Counted from the first letter of the stretch, positions 51,004 through 63,998 are shown. The stretch: DNA of 64,000 nucleotides from Hofstenia miamia (GCA_004352715.1 SCFE01000090.1:1373273-1437272), one strand, 5' to 3'. Numbers and translations are program-made. The notes: generated by a model from the sequence alone, not told the origin.

Positions 51004-52990
51004 TTATCGTTTAGCAAAAATGCGGCAGGTCTTCAGTTTTAGCCATGCGTTGATTAGTTCTGATTTGTCCAGTTGCTTTGCCAGATCTTTTTTGAAAAAA
51101 TTTTCATTAAGTGCTCTAAGCGGGCGGCCGTTGCTTGTTGACGTTCTCAGATGGTTTTTCATTAAATGTAGCTTACTGAATGACCCTTCCCGTTGTGTTA
51201 CAACAAATGGCAATTTTTTATCATAAATGCATATGCCTCATATAAATGAGGCAAAGTGTCCTTCATTTGACTGAATATCATGTACTGTTTTAATTTCATT
51301 TTTCAACTATAGATTGACAAAAACCTCATATTCAACTAGCAGCGTAGAGGCAGAAAAAGAACTTTTGGATTTATTATTTGAGGGAAGATACATATCAATT
51401 AAATTTTGCATTTCAGACTCATTTGGTTCATCATGCTTAAAAGGTTGAGCAAGTACTTGCAAAAGTAATGTCTTCTGAAACGAATTATTATGTTCCGTTT
51501 CCCTTTCATTTACTAGGCACCAAAGAAATCTTTTCAATAAAAAAGTTTAACTTCTTCCAATTTAAAAATTCCGCTTTCGCTAGCATGAAATGAAGTTTGA
51601 GATCTGTCGTCCAGCCAGCGCGATAGTTTTGTTTTCTAATGAGCAGTGATAAATTCAGCTTCTGCGTTGATACCAATACCAGACGAAAATGACACGGCAG
51701 CTCCGATTAAATTGTTAATTTTTCCTTCTGAATGCATCATCCTAAAAATTTTAATAGTGGCTTCAGAAAATTGCAGAACTGTGAGATATTCAGGGATGGT
51801 GATTCACCTTCTTCAATGAAAATCTTGACTTTCGTCAGGACGTGTTCATTAACATAAATATAAAACATTCCTAAAGCAAAAAAACTTTTTGAAAAGCAAA
51901 CATGCTTCTTCTCGCGTGGATTTGTCATGAAGTTTTGTGTCAGAGTGTATATCATTTAGCAAGTCAGCAATATCAGTAAAGCTCTCCCACATTGCTGTCA
52001 GGGTTTCAGCGCGATTTGTCCAATGATTTACAGAAAGATCTTTTGTGAATAGCTGTATTCCCTCTCCTTCTTTCAATTTCGAAGATAAAAATGCAGGTAT
52101 TTTAGTGCTGCTAGTAAAGAAAACATAATTTGATTGACAAAGATCAAGAAGGGACGAAATTATTTTGGATGCGGTACAAGAATGTTCAACAAATTTATTC
52201 GCTCTGTGATCTAAACTTTTAATATATAGAACATCACGTGCCAGAGGAGTGGCAAATTCTGCTTGCGAGCAGTGATGTTTTCCTGACATCGAGTTCATAT
52301 AATTGTATGACTGAAATGCACGATGAATTGATGTTGTTAATAATCAAGTATTTCAAAATGGTTTTTGCATGTCCATATCCGCTTTTGTCGATCAAAGTTT
52401 TCAAGCTTATTAAACTTTCATAGGGACGCAAATGCTGGTCTACGTACCTAACAACAATTGAAAGTTGGTCTATGCATGACATATATTGTGTTGTGTCTGC
52501 CCTTATTCCTAAGCAAGAAACACCATTAACTTCCTCTAAAATTTGTTGATGAATCTTTTTGCCCAGAATTGATATGAACTCGTTCTGTAGGGAACTTGAC
52601 ATATAAGTTACATGATATGGGCGTTCGTTTTTGTTTTCAGTCCAGCGTTTTAATTGTAAGCAGTGTTTTGATTGCAACTCCACAAGAGCTTTAAAATTGC
52701 CGAATTCAGTGTTACTACCGCAAAATGCAAGACCCTGTCAAGCCAATGCAAGTGTAAAATCAAGAAAAATTTTCATGACAAGCTTACCGTCAGCTAACCT
52801 GCTTTCTTCAGCTATGAGTAAACTTTATTTGATGTATCAAATAAAACATCAACATGACCAATACATTGTTGAAATTGCAATGAGTCTCGCATTGCTTGCT
52901 TGTGTGATTCTCACGAACAGACGAAAAGTGAATTTGTAGGTTTCCTGCTCTATCTCAACCTTGTGATCGTATTTTATCCCATAAGTAAAC
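51004..52990 (-). pseudogene. ZMYM1-like / hAT-derived transposase pseudogene
   Basis: Minus-strand blocks in correct order: 'LAFCGSNTEFGNFKALVELQ' (52.75 kb), 'HVTYMSSSLQNEFISILGKK' and 'CLGIRADTTQYMSCIDQLSI' (DUF4371-type RNase H core), 'SMSGKHHCSQAEFA', 'SLDHRANKFVEHSCTASKII', 'SLLDLCQSNYVFFTSSTK', 'LSVNHWTNRAETL', then the hAT C-terminal dimerisation region near 51.0-51.2 kb ('REGSFSKLHLMKNHLRTS'). Frame changes and stops occur at about 52240, 51850, 51540 and 51220. This is a domesticated-looking but broken copy of the zinc-finger MYM-type 1 / hAT group. Terminal repeats were not found. Confidence 0.78.
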
Positions 52991-54278
52991 ACCTACACTT
53001 TCCAATACCTTTCGTCCTTCAGGAAATAGGTTGCAGACAAAGCAAAATAGCAGGAATATTCTAAGTTAGGGAAATCAATGTACCATAGAGTACAAAATTG
53101 ATGTTAATGTTTTTGTGAACTAATGCTGTCATTTTTAGGAAAGTTTGACAATTGTGGTTGACTTACTATACTATATTATCAACGCTTTGCTCTTGCTTAG
53201 AGCGAAAGCAATCGTCATTCTCAATTTGCTTCAAGGTTTCAATGCAAAGTATGGTTAAGTCAGAGAAGATGCTACTAACATCACTAGCGGTGGAATAAAT
53301 CTCTTTCAGAAACTGTTTTTATTGCGCCTGAGTCAGTCATGGTAGGCAGCCTCTTATGATCAGGGCACAGCGTTTGACACTGTTGTCGTTTTCAGTACAT
53401 GTCTGTAGAAAGCTAAGTCATCTTCGCGATTTATCTTCAATTGAATTACATGAGAGGTCAACAGCAACAACACTACCATCGTCATCAAAAGCACTAGTAC
53501 AGTGCGGTATTTTCGCGATCAGAAAAAATCGCATCAATACCAAAGGAAGCCTCTACATGTAGTTTCTGAATAGAAAAATTTTGATAAGGATTAATTTCTT
53601 GAGAATTCTGAGGCTAAAATTTTTCACAAAAATCTGTCGGACGTTCATAAAGTATTATTTTCTTACCTGAATCGTGATCCTAAGTAAATCTGATGCAACA
53701 ATATTGCGGTCTGATCTGATGGAATCTCAAATAAAGACAAAAACAATGTCTTTATCTCTTTCTATTCTTGGAAAATAATTTATCACATACAAGAAGTACA
53801 GGAAGGCAGTTTTATCTCTTTATCACTTGAAGATACATTTGAGAAATGGGATTATTCCATTCTCATTTTGAAACATCACATAAATAGGAAAAAGCTACAG
53901 GTGAGTGTGCATACAATAACGTGAAAAACTGTTTGAATGTTGATTATCATTCAATGTGGATTAAAGTGGGAGTTATATAAAGTCCCAACAAAATAAAATA
54001 CAAAAAGCCTAACTTGTGGAGGATTCATCCAGTATTTTTGCATGTAGAATATCTATCAATCACTGGACTCATGCTTTTGAAAGTTGACTATTGCAGTCAT
54101 CAGTGAATCTAATGAAAATTAAAAAATTTCTGCTTTTTGCATGACTATCATGTATAAGACTATGAAGGACATAGTTGGTCCCAATGTGAACACATTTCCG
54201 CTTGAGGTGTGATGGCTGCTCATCACAATTCGCTCAAAGTATGCATTTGCTCGTCTCATTTGGCCACTGTATTATGGT
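52991..54278. other. No gene recognised
   Basis: Could include the decayed N-terminal zinc-finger part and flank of the ZMYM1-like copy. No motif is legible. Otherwise AT-rich. Confidence 0.4.
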
Positions 54279-56646
54279 TTGGTCTCAAACCATAACCCAG
54301 TGGCAAGGTTGAAAAAATTATGTAAAAAAAGTCATCTATCAGAAAATTATACTTTAGATTTCAATAAATCTTTTAATGGCCATAGCAAATGTCCAATTGA
54401 TGGATTTGATGGCACCGTTAAACACGGAATTTTAATTTAAAGTCTGAGAAAGTGGTTCACCCCAAGATTTCGCTGACCATTCAATACTTCTTGTAACATC
54501 CATCACAACGATGTTTTTCTCAAAAGAGCATTTACTTGTAATTTAGTGCTGCTTACTTACATAATTCATGTATGCATGAATAGATGTTTGAATTGTGATT
54601 GTAAATCTAGTTTGTGGAAGTACATATAGGTTTTTTAATACATTTGCTTTGACCCTTATTTATTAATTCCTTTGTTTTTTTATAAATGAAGTGATTGACG
54701 CTTATAAAGAATTAAAAAATATAAACATACAAATTCAATTGGTTGTAGAAAACATTATGATAATCTTGTTTTCGAAAGTTTCCTTTAGGATTTAAGCTGT
54801 TGCTTTGATATTTTTCATTAGTTTTGTTACATTATTTCTATGTTTTTATTTAATAAAAATTTAATAAATTCTTAAAATCCTTTACATCTGGATGGAGTTC
54901 AGTCCATAATTCAACTGTAAAATTGGTAAGCAATTTTTAAATTTACTTTTGTTACAAGTCTTAGTTCGTTCATGGACAATTTCGTTTAATTCTAGTGAAG
55001 ACAATTTTGTTTCAATAAGTATGCTAGTGATGCAATATGCTTTTCTAATATTTTTTCTTAATCTTTTTTCGACAGATTTGCGTTGATTGCCCTACTATTA
55101 AAAATTCTCAAGTTTTTGAATTATTTTCTTAGTTTAATTTGTATATAAAAAAAGAATAAGAAAAATTTGATAATATAGTAGATCTGAGTCACTGTAATCT
55201 TCTATTTAATTGGTATGATATGTTGAATTTTAATTAATAATTTAACGGAGTAGGCCATTTTTACGTAGCTGCATTGATCTGATCGATAAATTTTAGCTAT
55301 TGTCAATTTCAATAGCAAGATATTTAATTTTATTAGTTTCAAAAATAATGTTTTCTTCAACACATTAATTCTAAAGTTACTACATTTCCACTTCTATTCT
55401 TTAAAACCATAAATGAAGTTTTCTCAATGTTCAATTTCGTCATATTCTGCTTAAAAANGTCTCAAACCATAACCCAGTGGCAAGGTTGAAAAAATTATGT
55501 AAAAAAAGTCATCTATCAGAAAATTATACTTTAGATTTCAATAAATCTTTTAATGGCCATAGCAAATGTCCAATTGATGGATTTGATGGCACCGTTAAAC
55601 ACGGAATTTTAATTTAAAGTCTGAGAAAGTGGTTCACCCCAAGATTTCGCTGACCATTCAATACTTCTTGTAACATCCATCACAACGATGTTTTTCTCAA
55701 AAGAGCATTTACTTGTAATTTAGTGCTGCTTACTTACATAATTCATGTATGCATGAATAGATGTTTGAATTGTGATTGTAAATCTAGTTTGTGGAAGTAC
55801 ATATAGGTTTTTTAATACATTTGCTTTGACCCTTATTTATTAATTCCTTTGTTTTTTTATAAATGAAGTGATTGACGCTTATAAAGAATTAAAAAATATA
55901 AACATACAAATTCAATTGGTTGTAGAAAACATTATGATAATCTTGTTTTCGAAAGTTTCCTTTAGGATTTAAGCTGTTGCTTTGATATTTTTCATTAGTT
56001 TTGTTACATTATTTCTATGTTTTTATTTAATAAAAATTTAATAAATTCTTAAAATCCTTTACATCTGGATGGAGTTCAGTCCATAATTCAACTGTAAAAT
56101 TGATAAGCAATTTTCTCTATTTTCTTTTTAAATTTACTTTTGTTAGAAGTCTTAGTTCGTTCATGGACAATTTCGTTTAATTCTAGTGAAGACAATTTTG
56201 TTTCAATAAGTATGCTAGTGATGCAATATGCTTTTCTAATATTTTTTCTTAATCTTTTTTCGACAGATTTGCGTTGATTGCCCTACTATTAAAAATTCTC
56301 AAGTTTTTGAATTATTTTCTTAGTTTAATTTGTATATAAAAAAAGAATAAGAAAAATTTGATAATATAGTAGATCTGAGTCACTGTAATCTTCTATTTAA
56401 TTGGTATGATATGTTGAATTTTAATTAATAATTTAACGGAGTAGGCCATTTTTACGTAGCTGCATTGATCTGATCGATAAATTTTAGCTATTGTCAATTT
56501 CAATAGCAAGATATTTAATTTTATTAGTTTCAAAAATAATGTTTTCTTCAACACATTAATTCTAAAGTTACTACATTTCCACTTCTATTCTTTAAAACCA
56601 TAAATGAAGTTTTCTCAATGTTCAATTTCGTCATATTCTGCTTAAA
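54279..56646. repeat. 1.18-kb direct duplication around a single N
   Basis: 54279-55457 and 55459-56646 are nearly identical direct copies separated by one N at 55458. The second copy has a small insertion near 56112-56130. This is most likely two unmerged contig ends or haplotypes rather than a biological tandem duplication. Features inside are therefore counted twice. Confidence 0.85.
54400..54525 (-). pseudogene. Possible pogo/Tigger-type transposase remnant
   Basis: Minus-strand translation 'VVMDVTRSIEWSAKSWGEPL' followed by 'SQTL' and, after a stop, 'NSVFNGAIKS' resembles the C-terminal end of pogo-type DDE transposases ('D-A-I-x-W-I-x-x-A-W-…-T-I-Q-N-C-F'). It is short and lacks catalytic residues. 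The same fragment recurs in the duplicate copy near 55.58-55.71 kb. Confidence 0.35.
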
Positions 56647-56760
56647 AATTTCTTTACCTTTATTAAATATTTGTGCAAACTCATTAATGAAGTTGGAAAT
56701 ATCACTTAGCTATAGATTGAATAGCAAGGGATCTAGAATTGAAATCTTTAAGAATCTAAC
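55240..56760 (-). pseudogene. Decayed minus-strand LINE reverse-transcriptase fragment
   Basis: Near 56590-56760 the minus strand reads 'ISILDPLLFNL', a stop, 'LSDISNFINEF', then 'NMTKLNIEKTSFMV', the RT sequence between motif B and the region after motif C of CR1/jockey LINEs. Numerous stops follow. Part is repeated at 55250-55457 in the upstream duplicate. Confidence 0.45.
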
Positions 56761-56769
56761 TACTGAATA

Positions 56770-57857
56770 TATTTCTTCAAACATTTTAATCTACAAAGTA
56801 AATTCAAAATTAATGCAACACAAAGTTAAGCTAATCTACTAAATATAATGTTTTTCATTGTCAGAATCAATGAAAAGTTCGTTTTTTACGAATTTACTGG
56901 GCTGTTTATCATCTAGATCGGTAGTTGGTTTGCTCTAAACATTAAAAGAAATATCTAAATTATATCACATATGTTTTACACCTAATTTCAAATATTTAAA
57001 AATTTTCGGGGCCTTAACGGCAATTTGGTTATGAGTGGTTTTTGGCTTTAATATGCAGCAATTTTTGGGGATTAAAATTTTGGCCCTAGCATTAATCAAG
57101 CCTGATAAGTTTTGTGACTGCCTAAAGAAGTCGTTTTTGCTGATGGAGCAATACAAAAGAACTAATATAATTTCTTTTCTAACTGTGGCAAAAACAAATT
57201 CGCACATTTCATCTATTTAGAAACACCTAATCATGTCATAATTCAAACAGGCCAATCAAATAAATACATAAATTTTTTACTAGTAGAAATAAATGTTGAA
57301 CAATGCTGCAATCGCCAGGATATCATTAATCTCCTATTCAAGGTCAAGGTCATGGGAAAGATTCAAAGCCATAAAATCATTAATTAAAGAATGTATATAA
57401 ACTTAAAACCAAAAATGTCAGATTAATGAATTTTTAAGTTAATAATAACCAGTGGATTCATTGCGATTTCCTTCAAGTATGAAATTCCCTCTATTTGACA
57501 ATTTCGGTCAAATAATGTCATAAAATGGATTTCTGCGATATAAAGCACCTGCACGCGACACGATTTTTCCAGAATACACAGTTGAGGTGGAATGGAAATT
57601 AATATTTACACTTATTATCTATCTATCATGCTTCATAACCAATCATGCTTCTCTCATAACCAATCATGCTTTTCTCTGAGATAGTCGGGTCTAGCGAGCG
57701 CGCTCTACTTGATACAATTAACAGTTCTCAGTTTATTGGAGATTTCGATTCGCAAAAACGCATCACCGCTGCATTTTTTTTATTGTACATAGTAGTTAAT
57801 GACGCTATTCATTTGAAATATCAGTAAAATATTGTAAAAAATTCAAATAAATATAAA
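56770..57857. other. AT-rich region; possible SINE or LINE tail at the right end
   Basis: 57540-57857 is less AT-rich, non-coding, and ends in AAATAAATATAAA followed by (TTATC)n, which looks like the 3' end of a short retroelement. I could not identify clear A/B-box promoter elements. Confidence 0.3.
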
Positions 57858-57881
57858 TTATCTTATCTTATCTTATCTTAT

Positions 57882-57911
<30 letters not shown>
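57858..57911. repeat. (TTATC)n then (AT)n simple repeats
   Basis: Five TTATC units (57858-57882), then about 14 AT units (57884-57911), abutting the Tc1-like element. Confidence 0.9.
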
Positions 57912-57915
<4 letters not shown>

Positions 57916-59747
57916 GTGCTAAAAAGTATTGAGACTGAGCACTGTAAAATAAGGCCCAAACTTAATGAATAACAAATGAAGAGTTAAAAGCAACACTGTA
58001 AATACAAACATAGTTTATCGAAGAATTCATAATTTTGTTTTTGTAAAAATTTGGTGAATTTAAACAAATTTTTAAGTTGGATTAAATTTTCTTTGCCTAG
58101 CACTATGAAACAGTGGAGTTAAGTTTTTCACAACTAATTAAAACAAAACGGAACATACTAAAAGCAATAAATTACACAATTATACAATGTATTCAATAAA
58201 AAAAATATGCTCAGAATTTCCAAAGCCACCACATGACTTAATGACGGTGTGAAGACGACGAGGGATGGATTTAAAAAATTTGTCTATTGCTTCATTAGAG
58301 ATTTTGTAAAATTCTTTGTCTGCATACCTCCACAGTTCATCCACATTATTAGGACACCTATTAGCAAGCGTCTTTTTCATCATAGCCCAGACTGGTTCAA
58401 TTATATTAAGGTCTGGACTTTGCACTGGTCACTGTCAACAATGCAACACTTCTTTCCTCCAAAAATTCTTTTATATACCGTACTGTGTGACAGCTAGCTC
58501 CATTGTGCTGCAGAATATCGTCTTCTTCAATTAGAGGCAAAAGATATTCGCTTAATATTTCAGTATAGCTGAAAGTATTGATGGAACCATCGACCGTGAC
58601 AAGGAACTTCACATCATTATTCTTAATCAAGCCCCAAACAATTATTGATTTCCTTCCAAATTTCACTGTTGGGGTAACATATTGTGCACAATATCAAGAA
58701 GTACTATCTGGACATCTTACAAATTCCAGCTTGCCCTCATCCATGAAAATTATTCTTGACCAGTTGAGGGCTGTGTGAAAGCGTCTTGCTTTGCACCATT
58801 TAAGGCACGCAATTCTCCGACGATTGGTCAACTTTGGCTTCTGAACAGCTATTCGACACTTCAAACCACATTTTGATAAAATGCACTTTACAGTAGTGAT
58901 GCTCACGTAACTTTCATAATTTTGTTTTTGTAAAAATTTGGTGAATTTAAACAAATTTTTAAGTTGGATTAAATTTTCTTTGCCTAGCACTATGAAACAG
59001 TGGAGTTAAGTTTTTTAATTAAAACAAAACGGAACATACTAAAAGCAATAAATTACACAATTATACAATGTATTCAATAAAAAAAATATGCTCAGAATTT
59101 CCAAAGCCACCACATGACTTAATGACGGTGTGAAGACGACGAGGGATGGATTTAAAAAATTTGTTTATTGTTTCATTAGAGATTTTGTAAAATTCTTTGT
59201 CTGCATACCTCCACAGTTCATCCACATTATTAGGACACCTATTAGCAAGCGTCTTTTTCATCATAGCCCAGACTGGTTCAATTATATTAAGGTCTGGACT
59301 TTGCACTGGTCACTGTCAACAATGCAACACTTCTTTCCTCCAAAAATTCTTTTATATACCGTACTGTGTGACAGCTAGCTCCATTGTGCTGCAGNGGGGG
59401 GGGGTGGTCAGTTTAGGGTTTGTTTGCTGAGCCCTGAAATTACTCGCTGTTACTTTTTTGTCGTCTTTGATGGGCGTACCATCTTTGGCCTAACTGTAGT
59501 CATTCAATTTTCATTAAATTTGCGGATGATTCTGCTCACATTAGGTTCAGAACGATTTACGAGCCTTGAAATTTCCCTGACTCCACCTTGATCTAAGTGT
59601 TTGGTTATGATTAGTTGGCGCATGTCTTGAGGAGTATAAGAAGGCATGTCAGTGTAGCAAAACTTCTGAAATGCAAGCTATTGAGAAATAGGTGTTGGAC
59701 ATCTGAAGTATTAAAGGTATTGTTTCAATACTTATGGACTGCGGTAC
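57911..59747 (-). mobile_element. Tc1-like element, rearranged and inactive
   Basis: The left end reads AGTGGTGCTAAAAAGTATTG and the right end (59721-59747) is a diverged complement. The minus-strand transposase starts at ATG 59646 ('MPSYTPQDMRQLIITKHLDQ', then 'EISRLVNRSEPNVSRIIRKF'). Catalytic blocks are 'IIFMDEGKLEF' (58.75 kb), 'DILQHNGASCHT' (normally QDN/QHD-type, the Asp is Asn here) and 'SPDLNIIEPVWAMMKK' (Glu). 58914-59394 duplicates 58028-58513 and ends at an N followed by a G run, splitting the N-terminal part from the rest. It is dead on several counts. Confidence 0.82.
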
Positions 59748-59940
59748 TTTGCGATTGTATAGCAGAATTAACTCCCGATACTAAGGTTTGAAGTTCTACT
59801 TGATTATTTACGCAAGCCTGCGTTTTAATTATAGCTGCCAATTCTACTGAGGCGTAATTGATTATTTTCTAGTGATTCCGACATCATGGCATTAGTATTA
59901 AATTTCTAAAATATGCAACACTGTTTCAATTATATATATA

Positions 59941-60490
59941 CAGGGTGTCCATAAAGTCTTTAGACAATTTTAAAAATTCATTAATATTACAACTGATGTG
60001 GGAAATCTTCGAAATGTTTGAATAAGATCAAGTAAATAGTCAAGTTTTTATTCAAAACATTAATATATTTCTATATGAGTCCTATATGTATCACGTTGGA
60101 CATCTAAACGATATTGATTTTCTGTCCATTTCCTTCTTGACATTTCTTCTCTATTGTATTCACAGATTCAGTTATTTTTTCATTAAGGTTGCTTATGCCC
60201 TTTACTTTGTTGCGGTAAGCAACCTCTTTCACGTAGCCTCACAAGAAAAAATCCAAGGATGTTATATCCGGAGAACGTTGGTGAAACTGAAGAGCAAAAA
60301 TAAATTTTTTGATAGCATTTTTTTACATTTTTTTAATGAATTTATAAAGTTGTCTAAAAGTAAAATTAAAAGTCGAATATATAAAAACTTGACTGCTTAC
60401 TTGATCTTATTCAAACATTTCGAAGATTTCCCACATCAGTTGTAATATTAATGAATTTTTAAAATTGTCTAAAGACTTTATGGACACCTT
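59941..60490 (-). mobile_element. 550-bp internally deleted mariner relative with ~115-bp TIRs
   Basis: The left end CAGGGTGTCCATAAAGTC continues for about 115 bp that match the complement of the right end almost perfectly. TA flanks both edges (59939-59940 and 60491-60492). The interior on the minus strand reads 'QFHQRSPDITSLDFFL' then, after a stop, 'GYVKEVAYRNKVKGISNL', the C-terminal catalytic block (third Asp) of a DD41D-type transposase. It is therefore a non-autonomous deletion derivative that retained long ends. Confidence 0.85.
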
Positions 60491-60566
60491 GTATATAGCA
60501 CGCGAAATCAATTTTCGTACGCCATCGCGCGGCAGAAATATTTCATAACAAGAATTATTTCGTGTA

Positions 60567-60905
60567 ATGATGGGCCCCGTCCCACTACCAGGCATGTGGC
60601 TTGCATTTGAAGTTTAGGGTTTAGGGGGGCCATGGCCCCACAAAGTTCAATAAATTAATAATAGTTTTACTCATATGAGATAGTTTCACCCTTTTTCATT
60701 GAATTTTTTAATAGAATTGCATTAGTATTATATATATTTCAACTAAAAGATATTCACTCTAACTTAGTTACAGAATATTAGAATTAATACTATGGAGTTT
60801 TGTATCCAGGATGCCAAAAAGAAGGGGCCACAGTGGCCCAACTGGTAAGGCCATGGCCCCCTGGGCTTCCCCTAGCCACGGCCCTGCCCACTACACCCCT
60901 GGGTA
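60567..60905. repeat. GC-rich repeat pair, possible non-autonomous element
   Basis: Two GC-rich blocks in AT-rich DNA (60567-60640 and 60825-60905) both contain GGGGCCATGGCC-type palindromes, and one is partly complementary to the other (GTGGCT…GGGGGCCATGGCC). The style is that of terminal regions of a short DNA transposon, but I could not define ends or a target duplication. Confidence 0.35.
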
Positions 60906-61453
60906 TACAACACGTGTTTGGCATTATAAAATATTGAATTTTCAATCTAACTAAATGCGTGTTCTCTAATGAATTTCGCGATGAAAAGAAACACTATCAA
61001 AGCACAATGGAAAATAATCTATTATGCGTGCGACTAATTCCCACAATCACTTATCGAGCAGCCCCAACTGTGCAAATATATTTCTCAATTGGATCGTGTC
61101 GTGCTCATGTGTTAATATGTCGCAGAAACCCATGTGTTATCTAAGGAATGACGATCATATTTTAATGGATTCTTAAATAGATCAATTGAAGATTTCTCTC
61201 TTCTTTGTTTTTATTTGAGTATAAATTCTTCTCTAGTGTGCTTCTTTGTATTTTTTAACACAATATTTAAACTACTTGGTAAGTTCACAAAAAGTGATCA
61301 TGCATTTAATATAACCTCTTATCATAGATTGATAAATTGATATTAATTCAAATTGAGTGCATATATTTCTACTTCTTTTAGAACGTACAAACCTGAGTTT
61401 CTGAGAATATCGGTTTTTACCAATTTACCAATGAATATTTAGTTCATTATAAT

Positions 61454-61489
<36 letters not shown>

Positions 61490-62223
61490 TATTCCGAAAT
61501 TTAAAATTTCTTCGTGATGCAAGTGAAACTTATCTTCGCCTTGAAAATATGAATATTCGAAGAACCAAACGAATATTCCAATATTATCGGAAACTCTAGT
61601 ACAAACCCTTGGCACATATCTTGGTAATTTCTTCTATGTGCATTTACCTTGACAAATTACTGAAAAATTCAATTTCTAAAGGCTCATTGTTGCCATAGTA
61701 ACATGGATTTGACTTCTTCCAAAATTGGATATTTATTAGAAAGAAAAAATGTCTTACAAATAATAAAATATTTATATACTTATATAAAAAGCTTCAATGC
61801 AAATAGATTATTAAATTCAGTGTTTATTTCCACTCCTTTAGGTTTCGGCAATATCGATGAAACATCATCAGCATACTCAGGGATTATGTCAGAAACATAA
61901 TAATAGAACAAAAAGGGACACAAAAACGCTCCACGGTTACTAGACAATATCACTGGCATATTGAGTAGAAAAATTGTAGTTTAAGCAAAACAATATGAAA
62001 TATAGAATGTAAGAATTTGTAAATGGGCAGAAAATTATAATAACATTGGCTAAAATGGAAATAATATAATATATAGAACATAATATGGGTCCAAACATAC
62101 GTCCATATTAAGGAAGATAGTCACTAGCGGCCAAACTTGAAAATATCTATGACTTAGACAAGGATTTAACAACTTTAGGATTCATCGAGGTATTTGAATT
62201 TCTCAATTTAATATTTTACAAAT
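60906..62223. other. AT-rich DNA with a (TA)n tract
   Basis: The (TA)n tract is at 61457-61484. No coding or repeat boundaries recognised. Confidence 0.5.
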
Positions 62224-63284
62224 GCATTCAAAGAAGCTTTCTGTACTGCCACTATTAAATTCCTCACTTTTCAAAGGTTTTCTTATTTTATCTATTAATT
62301 AATAAGATCCAAAAGTTCGTTTTATACTTACTACTGAAATCTCATAAATGCAACAAAGAAACTTTCGGAAAAAGCACAATTCTTAAATTTTAAATATTTC
62401 AAAATCGCATTCAAACAATTTGCAAATACTTTGAGATCAAAATAGTGAATTTTTTAGGATTTTATTTAAAAAAAATTTTATAAAAAATAAATAGTGTTAA
62501 CAGGAATCACATCATAAATCATATACCGAACTTTCTGCAAAGTTGATGTCTTGAGGAATTGGTTCATCATATTCATGACTCTAAACAAGGGAACAATTGA
62601 GCAAAATACATCAATTCATTTTATAATAGGGCTGGGCAAATCACCCCAAGAATTCTAATCTTATAATAGTGCGGATACATGCAGTTTTCAATTTTTAAAA
62701 TTTTGATTAATTTTGTGTATATCAGTTTAGGTGAGGCACCGTCAATAACATTGNATTCAAAGAAGCTTTCTGTACTGCCACTATTAAATTCCTCACTTTT
62801 CAAAGGTTTTCTTATTTTATCTATTAATTAATAAGATCCAAAAGTTCGTTTTATACTTACTACTGAAATCTCATAAATGCAACAAAGAAACTTTCGGAAA
62901 AAGCACAATTCTTAAATTTTAAATATTTCAAAATCGCATTCAAAGAATTTGCAAATACTTTGAGATCAAAATAGTGAATTTTTTAGGATTTTATTTAAAA
63001 AAAATTTATAAAAAATAAATAGTGTTAACAGGAATCACATCATAAATCATATACCGAACTTTCTGCAAAGTTGATGTCTTGAGGAATTGGATTTTGATAT
63101 TCATGACTCTAAACAAGGGAACAATTGAGCAAAATACATCAATTCATTTTATAATAGGGCTGGGCAAATCAGCCCAAGAATTCTAATCTTATAATAGTGC
63201 GGATACATGCAGTTTTCAATTTTTAAAATTTTGATTAATTTTGTGTATATCAGTTTAGGTGAGGCACCGTCAATAACATTGAAT
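62224..63284. repeat. 0.53-kb direct duplication around a single N
   Basis: 62224-62753 and 62755-63284 are near-identical direct copies separated by the N at 62754. Differences are few (for example near 62570 versus 63095). Interpreted as an assembly duplication. Confidence 0.85.
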
Positions 63285-63349
63285 CGAACTGTAAATATTT
63301 AACAATCACTAGAGTTAACTATATTTTATTAGTTTTCAGACCCATTAAT

Positions 63350-63475
63350 GGCGGTCACTCAACCAGAATGGCCATATATTATGATTGAATTTGCAAAACC
63401 TAAATCATGGACTGGCTGTTGTTCGACGTGCATTTCGAAGAACACTCGGAAAGGAACCACCAGAGATGACATGGT
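63350..63475 (+). pseudogene. N-terminal transposase helix-turn-helix fragment
   Basis: Plus-strand frames give 'MAVTQPEWPYIMIEFAKPKS' then, after a +1 shift, 'LAVVRRAFRRTLGKEPP'. This matches the start of the DUF4817-type DNA-binding domain found at the N-terminus of DD41D-like mariner transposases (…FA-x-T/K-S-x-x-x-V-x-R-x-F-R-R-x-x-G-x-x-PP). Nothing recognisable follows. Confidence 0.5.
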
Positions 63476-63990
63476 AAATTCATAGCAGAGGGGTGCTTAT
63501 GCACCTCAACCTCAGATGTGATTGAAGCCCCCATAAATCTACGTCATACCCTGACCAACCAAATCTCCCGGTCTCACACTATGCGATTTCTGTTGTATTG
63601 GTTACGTTTACCCCATATTTGTCCGAGATCTACTGGCACACTAGTTAATTACTGCTTCAAGGCAACAATGAAGTAGTAAAAGTCAATAACATTATTTTCT
63701 AACTTATCAGAAAAATTAAAATTTTCAGTATTTAAATTATTTTCACAGTTTTGTTTAGGTCTAAAAGTCGTTAACAGTCGTCTCTTTTCAAAAAACGGCA
63801 TTCATTTCTCACAGAATGAAATTGAAAAATTTGTATCAATCATTAAATCCTTCTTCGAGCCTCCATCTTGTCGCACAATTCCTCAAAGCTATGCCGACAA
63901 ATAATAGAGTCTTTGAAAGTTTTGCACCTCGATTTTTGCCGCCTTTCGCTAGCAATCTGCCGCACCACCCGCTTGCTCGCCCGTCCAGGG

Positions 63991-63998
63991 TATATAAA
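63991..63998 (+). promoter_or_regulatory. TATA box at the window edge
   Basis: TATATAAA preceded by about 70 bp of locally GC-rich sequence (63935-63990), sharply different from the AT-rich surroundings. It may be the core promoter of a plus-strand gene beginning beyond the window. No transcript evidence is available here. Confidence 0.4.
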
